A stretch of 9,956 nt of DNA from Candidatus Absconditabacterales bacterium (GTDB lineage: Bacteria > Patescibacteria > JAEDAM01 > Absconditabacterales > Absconditicoccaceae): positions 1 to 9,956 of the forward strand of contig CALLUT010000065.1 in the NCBI GenBank assembly GCA_938010495.1. Direction: 5' to 3'. The translations under genes were made by a program, and so were the position numbers. This document shows positions 1 to 7,146 of this stretch, one piece after another. The notes beneath the pieces are model-generated. The model did not search any database. It saw only the letters and a list, made by a program, of their open reading frames with translations, and was not told where the DNA came from. How positions within the stretch are numbered: position 1 is the first letter of the stretch; each line of letters begins with the position of its first letter.

Positions 1-730
1 TGTTCTTCTTCCTGAATTATGATATCTTGTACCAATCCTTGAATTACCAGAAGATTCTGCGATGCATGAAAAACTCTTGTTCTGAATGGAAGTGGATGTT
101 GCATGAGAATTACAAGAAACGTTTGCAAAATGAGCAGTACATCATGCGTGATCAGTAAAACCATGAGAACATTGAAGAGCGGTAGCCGCTATGCATAGTT
201 CACGATGGAAAGATCAGCCTGATAAATACAAAGAATGAAAATATCCTACTATTGGACAAATTCTCGTTACACTATTGCCTTGAGATGATGTTGTATACTA
301 TGTAAGAAACAATGATTGATCATATACAGACCATGAATATACAGTATCAGAATTGAAAGAAGTAACTCCTGATCAAACAGACCTACTATATCCATCATCA
401 TGATATGAAGCAATGTTGTACACATGTACAGATTTTTGAATGAGTCAAAGAAGATTTGCCGTGATAATGAAAGCTGATAAGCAAGAACATGGAGTAAGTA
501 ACCTTTCTAATATTAAATGGGATTTAAGCCCACAAGAAAAGAAAGTAATTGATAGTTATTTTGATAGTAGATCATTCGCAGAAGAAACAGATCAAATCAA
601 ACATGAATTATCACTATTGTGGAATGCTATTGAAAGAGTTGAATGAAAAATTAATCTTACAACTAATAAACGCGTAGCAGATATTCTATGATATTTGAAA
701 TACAAAATTAGTATGGTAGACGTATGGTAG
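1..730 (+). CDS. Sortase (transpeptidase), 5' end missing, UGA read as glycine
   Basis: Sortases cleave a C-terminal sorting signal and join the protein to the cell wall or to another protein. The frame is open from base 2 to TAG at 728-730, and the true start lies outside the window. With UGA = Gly the visible part shows sortase landmarks in order: a strand resembling the N-terminal 'IPxLGxxxPI' (bases ~5-55), a GAVHHAGSVKPGEHG segment leading to catalytic His (codon 194-196, context AMHSS), then LLPGDDVVYYV, then LYTCTD with catalytic Cys (425-427), then the Arg of SQRRFAVIMK (449-454). About 85-90 residues follow the normal end of the fold; they are mostly helical-looking and charged and match nothing I recognise. 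The residue between HSS and W is encoded by CGA (203-205). Under the standard code only a 68-codon fragment from 440 would be called. Family confident; class (D/F-like) uncertain. Confidence 0.85.
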
Positions 731-753
731 AAAATATATGTTCATACAAAAAG

Positions 754-784
754 AAAACCCAATCTTTTATGGATTGGGTTTTTT
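754..784. terminator. Intrinsic terminator, probably bidirectional, between convergent genes
   Basis: A perfect stem AAAACCCAATC (754-764) / GATTGGGTTTT (772-782) with a 7-base loop. The right arm runs into T779-784 on the + strand. Read on the - strand, the other arm runs into GGGTTTTCTTTTTG, so the same hairpin can stop both the sortase gene (stop at 730) and the convergent racemase gene (stop at 804). Confidence 0.85.
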
Positions 785-803
785 ATTAAAGTATTTTTTA
801 GAT

Positions 804-1508
804 TTATTTTCCTTCTATCATGAAACGCACTGCTGCATTACAATGTATTTCTGTCGTATCATATAGAGGAACTTTAGTGTAGTTCTCTTTATTGACTAAC
901 ATAGGTATTTCAGTGCACCCTAGAATGATTCAATCCGCTCATTTTGAAACAAGCGTATCCATAATTTCTTGATATGTTTTAATTGATGAATCAAGCACTT
1001 TTCAATTCACAAGTTCTTCTCGTATGATTCTATTAACTTCTGCAAGATCTCTTCAAGTAGGAGTTACTGTATCGATTCAGAATTTTTTTTGTAATTTTTC
1101 CTGGTAGAATCAATCTTTCATAGTGAATTTTGTTCATAAGAGTCATACTTTTTTGCTATCATCTTCATGGATCACTTTTCAAGTTTCTTCAATTATGTTA
1201 ATAAGTGGTATCATGAGATTTTCTTGGACTTTGTCTGCAACTTTATGAAGTGTGTTTGTTGCTATCATTATACCTTTTATTCAATAATTTCTTTCTAATC
1301 AATATGCTTTATTGTTGATAAGCTTAAATACTCAATCCCAATCATCTTGATCGAGTAGTTTTATGATATCTCAAAAATTTACTGATTTTACCATAAATTC
1401 AGGGTATTCTTTTCATCAAACTTTTTCATTATAGAGTTTATTTATTCTGTCATAGTAATGAGTTGTTGATTCATGACTTGTTCATCAGATGATTCAAATT
1501 TCGTGCAT
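804..1508 (-). CDS. Aspartate/glutamate racemase, YgeA-like (L-Asp/Glu type)
   Basis: Predicted PLP-independent amino-acid racemase of the Asp/Glu racemase superfamily, interconverting L- and D-aspartate or glutamate in the cytoplasm. It has 234 residues, the normal family length. It begins MHEIGIIGGTSHEST with 'YYDRIN' (family: iGiiGGmSweSt..YY..iN). The two catalytic sites are ATNTLHKVAD (Thr84) and ILGCTEIP (Cys198). The Thr/Cys pair, rather than Cys/Cys, is that of E. coli YgeA. The C-terminal LYDTTEIHCNAAVRFM also fits. Ten or more glycines, including GG at 31-32 and G197's neighbours, are UGA. Residue 163 is CGA, where YgeA-type proteins have Phe or Tyr. The ATG at 1508 is the only in-frame start after an upstream TAA. 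It lies 58 bases downstream of the M23 gene and has its own promoter-like signal. D-Asp or D-Glu for peptidoglycan is a plausible product use, but that is inference. Confidence 0.9.
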
Positions 1509-1534
1509 GATAATATGGACATATAAACTATGTT

Positions 1535-1562
1535 TTTATATCATTTTTTTTATTAAAGTCAA
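1535..1562 (-). promoter_or_regulatory. Sigma70-type promoter candidate for the racemase gene
   Basis: On the - strand: TTGACT (-35, bases 1562-1557), a 16-base spacer, TATAAA (-10, bases 1540-1535). The -10 ends 26 bases before the ATG at 1508, giving a leader of roughly 20 bases. It lies in the 58-base gap after the M23 gene, so the racemase may be transcribed independently. The same layout (TTGACN-N16-TAT...) recurs at 3502-3529 and 3567-3594. Confidence 0.55.
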
Positions 1563-1566
1563 TTAA

Positions 1567-2778
1567 TTATAACACTTTCTCTTTTACCAATAACGTTGCT
1601 AGTAGTAAAAATACTTCCTTTCTAGGTATAGATTTTCAAATATATCATCGAGTTTCATCGATAATATCCTTGTCAATAAATCCCATAAGATATGCTTCAT
1701 ACCATTTTTTTGTTGAAGTATCTTCTAATCAATAAAATATTCTTCATAGTAGAGCAAGTAATTCCTCTCACTTAAGATCTTTATCTGGATAAAAATCATA
1801 GTTATGTCATTTCATAATTCAGTATGTCTGAAGCCTATCAAGTGTTTCAAGAAGTTCTAAGTCAGCTCGATCTACATCGTTGTAAGGAACTGATGTAATA
1901 TTTATTTTAAGACGATCATTGTACATGCTGTAAAGACGCAAGGCTCTGTCTATCATTAATGCTGCTTCATATCTTTTAAGTGAATTTTCTGGGAAGATAC
2001 GCCTGTTGAATCATTTAATAATGCGTCATTTTGTTAATGTTCTGATTGCTTGTGTATATGCTTCTCATGAAGGTGAGTCTTGATAGAGTGTTCAAGGATT
2101 TTGCGCGCGGATGTATGATAGAGGATCAATTGTATATTTTTTAATTTCTTCTAGATTTGTTGACCAATACGGATGGAATGGGGCAAATCATTTGTCTACT
2201 TGTAAATGGAGATGATATTGTGTTGAGTTTCATGTTGTTCAGCATGTTCCTATTTGGTCTCATTGTTTTATTTTTTCTCAAACTCATACATCAATACGAT
2301 CAAGATGTTCATATCATATGACATATCCGTCAGGAGCTTTTATCGCTATACAGTTTCATTCATTCTTAGAAATTCCATCCCATGTTTTTGTCCTTACAAC
2401 AACTCAGTCAGTGAAACTTATGATCGGAGTCCCTTTTGGTAATATTATATCAACTCCAGTATGTGTTCAATGTCATTCATTTCGTAAGAAATAATCACAA
2501 CACCATACTGTTGGACAAACTAATTTCATTGCTGTTATGAGTTCATGCGTTGGTTTGTATTCACCATTGAAATATGTCATATCTTCTGGCTTATCATGCT
2601 GTAAGAACTCGCTTAATTTTCTTGCGTCTAAGTCTCCATACGTTTTACTAAATGGTGCTTGCAGAGTTGCAAAAAGTTCTCGAATAGAAAACCACTGAGT
2701 CGTTGTTTGATTTCAAAATTCTTTGTGCATTACGTTTAAGTAATTGCTTTGTGTAAATCGAGGGAATTGAGCAGGCAT
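1567..2778 (-). CDS. M23 (LytM) metallopeptidase with C-terminal SLH-like repeats
   Basis: A 403-residue protein with a zinc endopeptidase domain of the peptidoglycan-cleaving M23 family at about residues 85-200. Visible zinc/catalytic residues are His106 and Asp110 (GTHTGVDI), His158 (YEHLD) and His189/His191 (YHLHLQV), with the usual PKGTPIIS and VGEKIKQGDQIG turns. Residues ~235-403 resemble three S-layer homology repeats: around 240-283, then 298-349 (PYNDVD, GIMKGHNYDFYPDKDLKGEEL), then a shorter one at 355-395. SLH repeats anchor proteins to cell-wall polymers, so a surface remodelling role is likely. The first ~80 residues are unrecognised and contain no hydrophobic signal peptide; an in-frame TAA at 2800-2802 rules out a longer N-terminus. 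Five codons are CGA (residues 7, 33, 99, 304, 377). The gene shares its strand with the genes on either side. Confidence 0.88.
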
Positions 2779-2787
2779 TATGTCGTT

Positions 2788-2810
2788 GAGAATAAATATT
2801 TATTATTCTC
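2788..2810. other. AT-rich hairpin in the leader of the M23 gene
   Basis: Perfect 8-bp inverted repeat GAGAATAA / TTATTCTC with a 7-base loop, ending 10 bases before the M23 start codon at 2778. It is not followed by a T-run on the - strand, so it is not a terminator for the upstream 205-aa gene. It could be a leader structure, an operator-like palindrome or an mRNA processing site; the sequence does not decide. The surrounding gap (2779-2845) has no coding potential. Confidence 0.4.
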
Positions 2811-2845
2811 GTTGTATCTATTTTTTTAAATTCCTCAATAGAATA

Positions 2846-3463
2846 CTATTCTTTAGATAAGTTTATAATATCCAGAAGAGTATATTCTGTTCATAACCTT
2901 AAGAAACATATATTATAGAGAAAGTTTTTATAATCTTGTGTTTTTAGATCAATCATAGCGTTATAAGTATCTTCATTTATTTCATTTCTGCTTCGTTCTT
3001 GATGTTCAAATCCAGTGTGAACACCATCTTTTGGATCAGGTCATCTTGTTCTTTTTTCTAATACAGTTAACCATCAATTTAAATACTCTTCGCATTGTTC
3101 AGTTATTGATTGCTCCGTATGCATTGAGTATTTATCAATCCAATCTTTATGATTTTTTCAAACTATTATAGGAAGGCATTTTAATATATCAGTTATTTTT
3201 TTATACAAAGGGTCCTTGCTAGGGGAATTAAGTGTTTTATATAGAGGAGCACTGTCCATATGTCTCATACGAATCAAATTTCTTCATATAAGTAATCAAT
3301 ATCCTTCTTTTTGAGCAATACTTTTTACTTCTTGATAATTTAAATTTGCCCAATCATCAAGACAGTCTTCTGCTCAAAGTACTTCAGCATTTCTCATTAC
3401 ATATTCATCAATTTTATTGAATGCTTTTGCTCTTAATTGACTGTGAGACAAGGTTATAGACAT
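2846..3463 (-). CDS. Uncharacterised protein, 205 residues
   Basis: An intact frame from ATG (3463) to TAG (2846-2848) using UGA = Gly at several sites, including GYG and LIG near residues 54-60. I do not recognise the family. The sequence is soluble-looking and rather helical, with no signal peptide or membrane segment. It is rich in charged and aromatic residues and has a central stretch SAPLYKTLNSPSKDPLY (71-87). A polar segment KRTRGPDPKDGVHTGFEHQE (137-156) contains His and Asp/Glu residues but no known motif. Residue 157 is CGA. It is the first gene of the leftward run, 67 bases upstream of the M23 peptidase, and has a promoter-like element in front. Real because it stays open over 205 codons with a sensible start and the same codon use as its neighbours. 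Confidence 0.75.
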
Positions 3464-3501
3464 AATGTATTTGCAAAATTTTTAAATAAACTATTATTTA
3501 T

Positions 3502-3529
3502 ACAATATTTATTTTTACAAACAAGTCAA
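3502..3529 (-). promoter_or_regulatory. Promoter candidate for the leftward run (205-aa gene)
   Basis: On the - strand: TTGACT (3529-3524), a 16-base spacer, TATTGT (3507-3502), then a 38-base AT-rich leader to the ATG at 3463. The -35 is good and the -10 moderate. A TATAAA a few bases further down would need a 21-base spacer, so it is less likely. Confidence 0.4.
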
Positions 3530-3566
3530 CTTTATGTGTATGCGTCGTAATTCCTTTCTCATTCCA

Positions 3567-3594
3567 TTGACCTCCAATCTTAAAACCCTATAAA
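3567..3594 (+). promoter_or_regulatory. dnaX promoter candidate; near-leaderless transcript
   Basis: TTGACC (3567-3572), a 16-base spacer, TATAAA (3589-3594). Only 7 bases separate the -10 from the dnaX ATG at 3602, so transcription starting at the usual distance would begin at or within a base or two of the start codon. No Shine-Dalgarno sequence is present. The divergent region 3464-3601 holds this and the opposing promoter candidate and nothing else recognisable. Confidence 0.5.
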
Positions 3595-3601
3595 CGATAC
3601 T

Positions 3602-5050
3602 ATGTCATTATATCTACAATATCGTCCAAAAACTCTAGGTGATATGGTGTGACAACGCCATATTATTGATGTTTTGCTTGCTCAAGCACAGCAAGAAAAA
3701 TTTTCTAGTAGTTATTTGTTGTACGGACCAAGAGGAACATGAAAAACATCAACTGCTAGGTTGCTAGCGAAGATGGTAAATAGTACTACAAAAGATGCTG
3801 ACGGGAATCCAGACGTTCTCACAGATCCTGCTGCGATGCTTATAGATCAATGAAAAACACTAGATTATGTAGAAATAGATGCTGCCTCTCATACATGAGT
3901 AGATAACATCCGTGAAGAAATTATTGATAAAGCATTATATCCACCAACGAACTTAAAAACCAAAGTATATGTTATTGATGAAGTGCATATGCTCTCAAAA
4001 GGTGCATTCAACGCACTCCTAAAAATTATGGAGGAACCTAAACCTTACCTGATGTTTGTACTAGCCACTACTGAAATAAACAAAGTGCCTGACACGATTA
4101 TCTCTCGTTGCCAAGTGTTTAACTTTAAACATCTTAGTATTGATGAAATAGTGTGAAGATTAGAACATATTGCATGAAAAGAATCTATGGAATATGATGG
4201 AGAGGCATTACGTTTAATTGCAAGACTTTCAAATTGAGCAATGCGTGACGCTATTAAATATCTTGAGCAAGTAAGTATTTTATGACCAATAACACAAGAA
4301 AATGTTGCTCAATTCTTATGAGTAGTTTCAGCAAACGTTCTTCAAGAATTTATGAATGCAATCGCTAGTAAAAACTATGATGCAGTAGTGAAAATACTAG
4401 ATTGACTTGTTGATTGAGGAACTGACTTATATGCATTAGCAAAAGATATATTATTATATTTGGATGATCATTTTATGGAAAATCCTGCTGCATATGCACC
4501 ATTAACATGAATGATGCAAGAAATAGCAGCAGAAATGAAGCGATATCCACATCCAGCATTAGTATGGAAAAGAAAATTATACATGTATTGTTCAGGTTGA
4601 TGAGTAGCTGTTGAAACAGCGTCTGTAGTTTCTCAACCAGTAGAAAAGAGTCCTGCTTCAGCAGTAGAATCCGTATCAACTCCAGAACCTGTTGTTCAAA
4701 CTGAAAAAGAAGTTCTTAAAACTCCTGTAGTTTCTCCTCCAGTAGAAGCTTCTGTTCCTGTACCAATTCAATCACCTTCATCACAAGATTTTTCTTGAAT
4801 CTTAGAAAAAATCATAGAAAAAGTTGATAAAGTAATGATTAGATCTGCATTAAAACAACAAACAATGATTGAGTCATTTAATGATTGAGTGCTTTCAATG
4901 ATTATTATAAATGAACAATTTTATACTATTATGCAAAAACAAGAAACTGTAGAGTATTTGAATAATATAGTGTCACAAGTTGTGTGAACTCCAACAGTAA
5001 TTGCTGCAAAATATATGAGTAAAGAAGACTTTATGAAACAAGCATTGTAG
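3602..5050 (+). CDS. dnaX: DNA polymerase III clamp-loader subunit (gamma/tau)
   Basis: AAA+ ATPase of the replicative clamp loader, which opens and loads the beta clamp. It has 482 residues. It opens [18 protein letters not shown], the classic YRP-x-x-F/L-x-D-x-VGQ start. Walker A is GPRGTGKT (42-49), Walker B VYVIDEVH (122-129), sensor 1 LATTE (154-158), the arginine-finger SRC is at 168-170 and sensor 2 is GAMRDAI (212-218). The four zinc-binding cysteines normally found just after Walker A (NC...PCGxCxxC) are absent; the segment [18 protein letters not shown] replaces them. A Pro/Val/Ser-rich linker (~340-395) separates the ATPase core from a C-terminal domain (~397-482) I cannot assign. 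Residue 314 is CGA. The last Gly of Walker A is UGA. I saw no convincing slippery site for gamma production. TAG stop. Confidence 0.96.
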
Positions 5051-5219
5051 TTTTTCTTTGTAAATAGCCATAAAACTTACCTTGACAATTCCTTGCAATA
5101 AAAACCGTCTTCCTTAAAGTATATGTATTGCATAACTTTAGTACCGAATTGTTTTCATCTCATTTGATTACTTTCCCCGAGAGAAACTGTTTGGATATCC
5201 TTTTTTTTAAACAATTGTA

Positions 5220-5663
5220 ATGAGCCTTTATAAAAAAATCCAGGACGACTGGAAAGCTGCATTTAAAGCTAGGGAGACTATTAAAAAAGACATCCTTAAT
5301 TTTGTGAGAGCTCAACTTAAAAACAAAGAAATTGATTTAGGAAGGGAACCAAACGATGACGAAGTGATCGCTGTAATCAAAAAGGAAATTAAGACAAGAA
5401 AAGAATCATTAGTGTTTTTGAAACAACAATGAGATGATGAAGAAGTAACTCTTGAAGAAACTAATATTTCATATCTAGAAGTATATCTTCCAGAAACAAT
5501 GTCTAAAGAACAGACACATGCTGTTGTTCTTGAAACAATTGAATCTCTTGGTATAACTGATTTGAAACAACAGAGAGGACAACTAATGGGTGCAATAATG
5601 AAACAATATTGATCAAGTGTTGATTGAGCATTGCTCAACAACGTAGTAACACAAATGCTTTAG
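5220..5663 (+). CDS. yqeY: YqeY/GatB-tail domain protein
   Basis: 147 residues, the standard length of the YqeY family. These proteins are homologous to the C-terminal helical domain of GatB, the tRNA-dependent amidotransferase subunit; the role of stand-alone YqeY is not firmly known. Features seen are the N-terminal MSLYKKIQDDWKAAFKAR, KKDILNFVRAQLKNKEID, the middle KKEIKTRKESLVFLKQQG, ISYLEVYLPETMS and the C-terminal QRGQLMGAIMKQYGSSVDGALLNNVV. These match the family pattern (ip.l.LR.l.sai.n.ei ... yLP..ls..E ... DmGkvMg.v), although 'DMG' reads QRGQLMG here. TAG stop. The upstream gap (5051-5219) has an isolated TTGACA at 5082-5087 without a good partner -10, a GGATATCC followed by T8 (5193-5208), and no clear SD. 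The pilin gene starts 23 bases later, so they are probably co-transcribed. Confidence 0.88.
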
Positions 5664-5686
5664 GCTTTTTATCTTACCATATTCTT

Positions 5687-6103
5687 ATGAAGTATATTAT
5701 TGTTTGAATATTAGCTTTTGCGATAAGTATTATGGGAATGTGAACATGAACAGTTCATGCTCAAAGCGATTGTAATCCTGAAAAAGATATTATGCTTAAT
5801 ACCTATGTCCCATTTGTATGAAACTGTATCAAAAAAAGTACAAAATGAGAAAGTACTGATCTCGTATCAGTATTCCCTAAATTGATTGGGTGAGTATCAA
5901 GAATAGTGATGACTGCTATTATTATAGTGTGATTCTTATGAATATTGGTGTGAGGATTTATGATTGCAAGTGATTGAGCCTTTGGATCAAAAGCAGCATG
6001 AGTAAAACTTATCATATCTGTGATCGCTTGACTTATATTGTTGTGAGCTTCATGAACGATTCTTAATCTTATTAATCCAGAATTCTTTTGATTGGATAGT
6101 TAA
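5687..6103 (+). CDS. VirB2/TrbC-like small pilin precursor
   Basis: 138 residues with a signal peptide (residues 1 to ~25, hydrophobic core IIVGILAFAISIMG, probable cleavage after VHA). A short extracellular-looking segment has a pair of cysteines (29 and 47). Two membrane helices follow (~73-95 and ~104-126), separated by a small loop with FMIASDGAFGSKAAG. This signal peptide plus two-helix layout, with small residues in the loop, is that of VirB2/TrbC-type pilins. Many CPR genomes carry such small proteins, often annotated 'pilin' or 'TrbC/VirB2 family'. No other type IV secretion gene lies in the window, so the apparatus is not shown. Glycines in both helices are heavily UGA-coded. TAA stop; no SD before the ATG. 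Confidence 0.7.
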
Positions 6104-6141
6104 CTATATACCTATTTTTATTATTTTTTTTCTTAAAAAAC

Positions 6142-6570
6142 ATGACTACAATTACAGTGCAAGAATGATGATATCTCATCAACAAGAAATTTTACTATGG
6201 ACCAGAAGCAATTGAATCTAAACTGATTCAACTTGTTACTACTAAGTGAGAAGCAATGAGATACTGAACGACAAACAATAATATCGTATCTTTCCCATGA
6301 GAATATGATATTGATGGTGAAAACGTTCGTTGCTGGGAAGCAAAAAATCAATTAAGCTTTCTTGTTAGAAGTGGTAAAAAATCAATGGCACTGCTTTCAA
6401 ACAAAGAAGTATTAGAAATCTGATCATTTGATGATGTTGATGAATTTTACTGTGCAGAACAATCTATTATAGATGAAATAGAAAGAATGGACATGTGATG
6501 AGAAGCAAAATTATTTGCAGGTGAGGAGAAGGCTGCTGAAACAGCTAAAGAAGAAACTTCTGAAGAGTAA
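6142..6570 (+). CDS. Uncharacterised small protein, acidic C-terminal tail
   Basis: 142 residues from ATG 6142 to TAA 6568-6570, 38 bases after the pilin gene on the same strand. No signal peptide or membrane segment. The segment NNNIVSFPGEYDIDGENV (46-62) recalls the 'FPGEYEIDG' strand seen in small metallo-beta-lactamase-fold proteins, and the following alternation of short strands (LSFLVRSGKKSMALLSN) is compatible. The HxHxDH metal motif of that superfamily is missing, so I do not assign the function. The last ~20 residues are Glu/Ala/Thr-rich. A T-rich leader with AAAAAAC precedes the ATG and there is no SD. The gene ends one base from the stop codon of the convergent methyltransferase gene. 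Confidence 0.7.
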
Positions 6571-6571
6571 T

Positions 6572-7114
6572 CTAACGTTCAGCTACTAATATCTGATCAT
6601 TTCAGTTATCAGTAGTATGCAATGTACATGTTCGTCCTTCTTTAAGAAGACGTTCATGTATAAATCCTATTTTCTCAGCGTATTGCTTCATGTCATCAAA
6701 CACTAATGTACATGATCAAGCAAGAAAAGGAAGTATTAGAGAATAATAATGATCATATGATGCTTTCATTGCATCGATAAAAACAAATTCAAATGCTGAT
6801 TGTACGATAGTTTCAAAAGGAAACTCGTTAATATCACAATGGTACAATGTCGTATTCCATACACCATTCTCGTGTAAAAAATGACATGCTCTATGATAGG
6901 TCGGATACGATACTTCTATTGAAGTTAAGAGTCCATTCCATTTAGCAATACTTGTAGCGATGTGATATGTTCACCATCCTACAGCAGATCATAGTTCAAG
7001 ACACTGTGTAGGACGTTTAGTTTCTATTAGTGATTGCAAAAGACTTATAGTTCATGGTGACGATATTGGGATAGAATTATTATAAGCCCACTGTTGATAC
7101 TCGCTATGTGACAT
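6572..7114 (-). CDS. Class I SAM-dependent methyltransferase, O-methyltransferase-like
   Basis: 180 residues. SAM-binding motif I is CLELGSAVGWGTYHIA (38-53, two of its glycines UGA). The acidic residue at the end of strand 2 is Glu67 (LTSIEVSYP), motif post-II/III gives CDINEFPF (93-100), and FVFIDAMKASYDHYYSLILPFL (110-131) is the family's F-IDa.k..Y..y. segment. FDDMK (139-143) follows the next strand. This order matches the catechol/caffeoyl-CoA O-methyltransferase-like family, although the protein is shorter than usual (~210-220). The substrate cannot be read from the sequence. Residue 161 is CGA. Stop TAG at 6572-6574, tail to tail with the preceding gene. The start is 32 bases from RNase J on the other strand, so their promoters must overlap each other or the coding regions. 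Confidence 0.85.
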
Positions 7115-7136
7115 AAATATTTACAAATATTATTTA
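7108..7136 (+). promoter_or_regulatory. Weak promoter candidate for the RNase J gene
   Basis: GTGACA (7108-7113), a 17-base spacer, TATTTA (7131-7136), ten bases before the ATG at 7147. The -35 lies inside the first codons of the divergent methyltransferase gene. The whole 32-base gap (7115-7146) is almost pure A/T, so chance matches are easy. It would again imply a very short leader. Confidence 0.3.
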
Positions 7137-7146
7137 AAAAATTCAA

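Noticed and set aside
3464..3601. Replication origin or small RNA in the AT-rich divergent region before dnaX
   Set aside because: No DnaA-box-like repeats, no cloverleaf or stable stem and no repeats; promoter elements explain it well enough.
4690..4830. Programmed frameshift (tau/gamma) site in dnaX
   Set aside because: A-runs occur (for example GAAAAAAT near 4805) but none has the A-AAA-AAG context plus a downstream hairpin, and the full frame is intact.
5082..5125. TTGACA in the dnaX-yqeY gap as a promoter
   Set aside because: No -10-like hexamer is found 16-18 bases downstream, and the later TATATG is too far away. Noted only as an isolated -35-like match.
5193..5208. GGATATCC followed by T8 as a terminator after dnaX
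   Set aside because: The palindrome has no loop and only 4-bp arms, so it cannot make a stable hairpin.
5312..5641. 109-codon open frame on the - strand, opposite yqeY
   Set aside because: It lies entirely antisense to the well-recognised YqeY frame and its translation (Ser/Cys-rich, low complexity) resembles no protein. The frame is open only because of the codon bias of the real gene.
6575..6625. Imperfect inverted repeat (CTGAT ... ATCAG with TACT/AGTA) near the convergent stops as a terminator
   Set aside because: The arms are interrupted, there is no T-run, and it lies inside the methyltransferase coding region.
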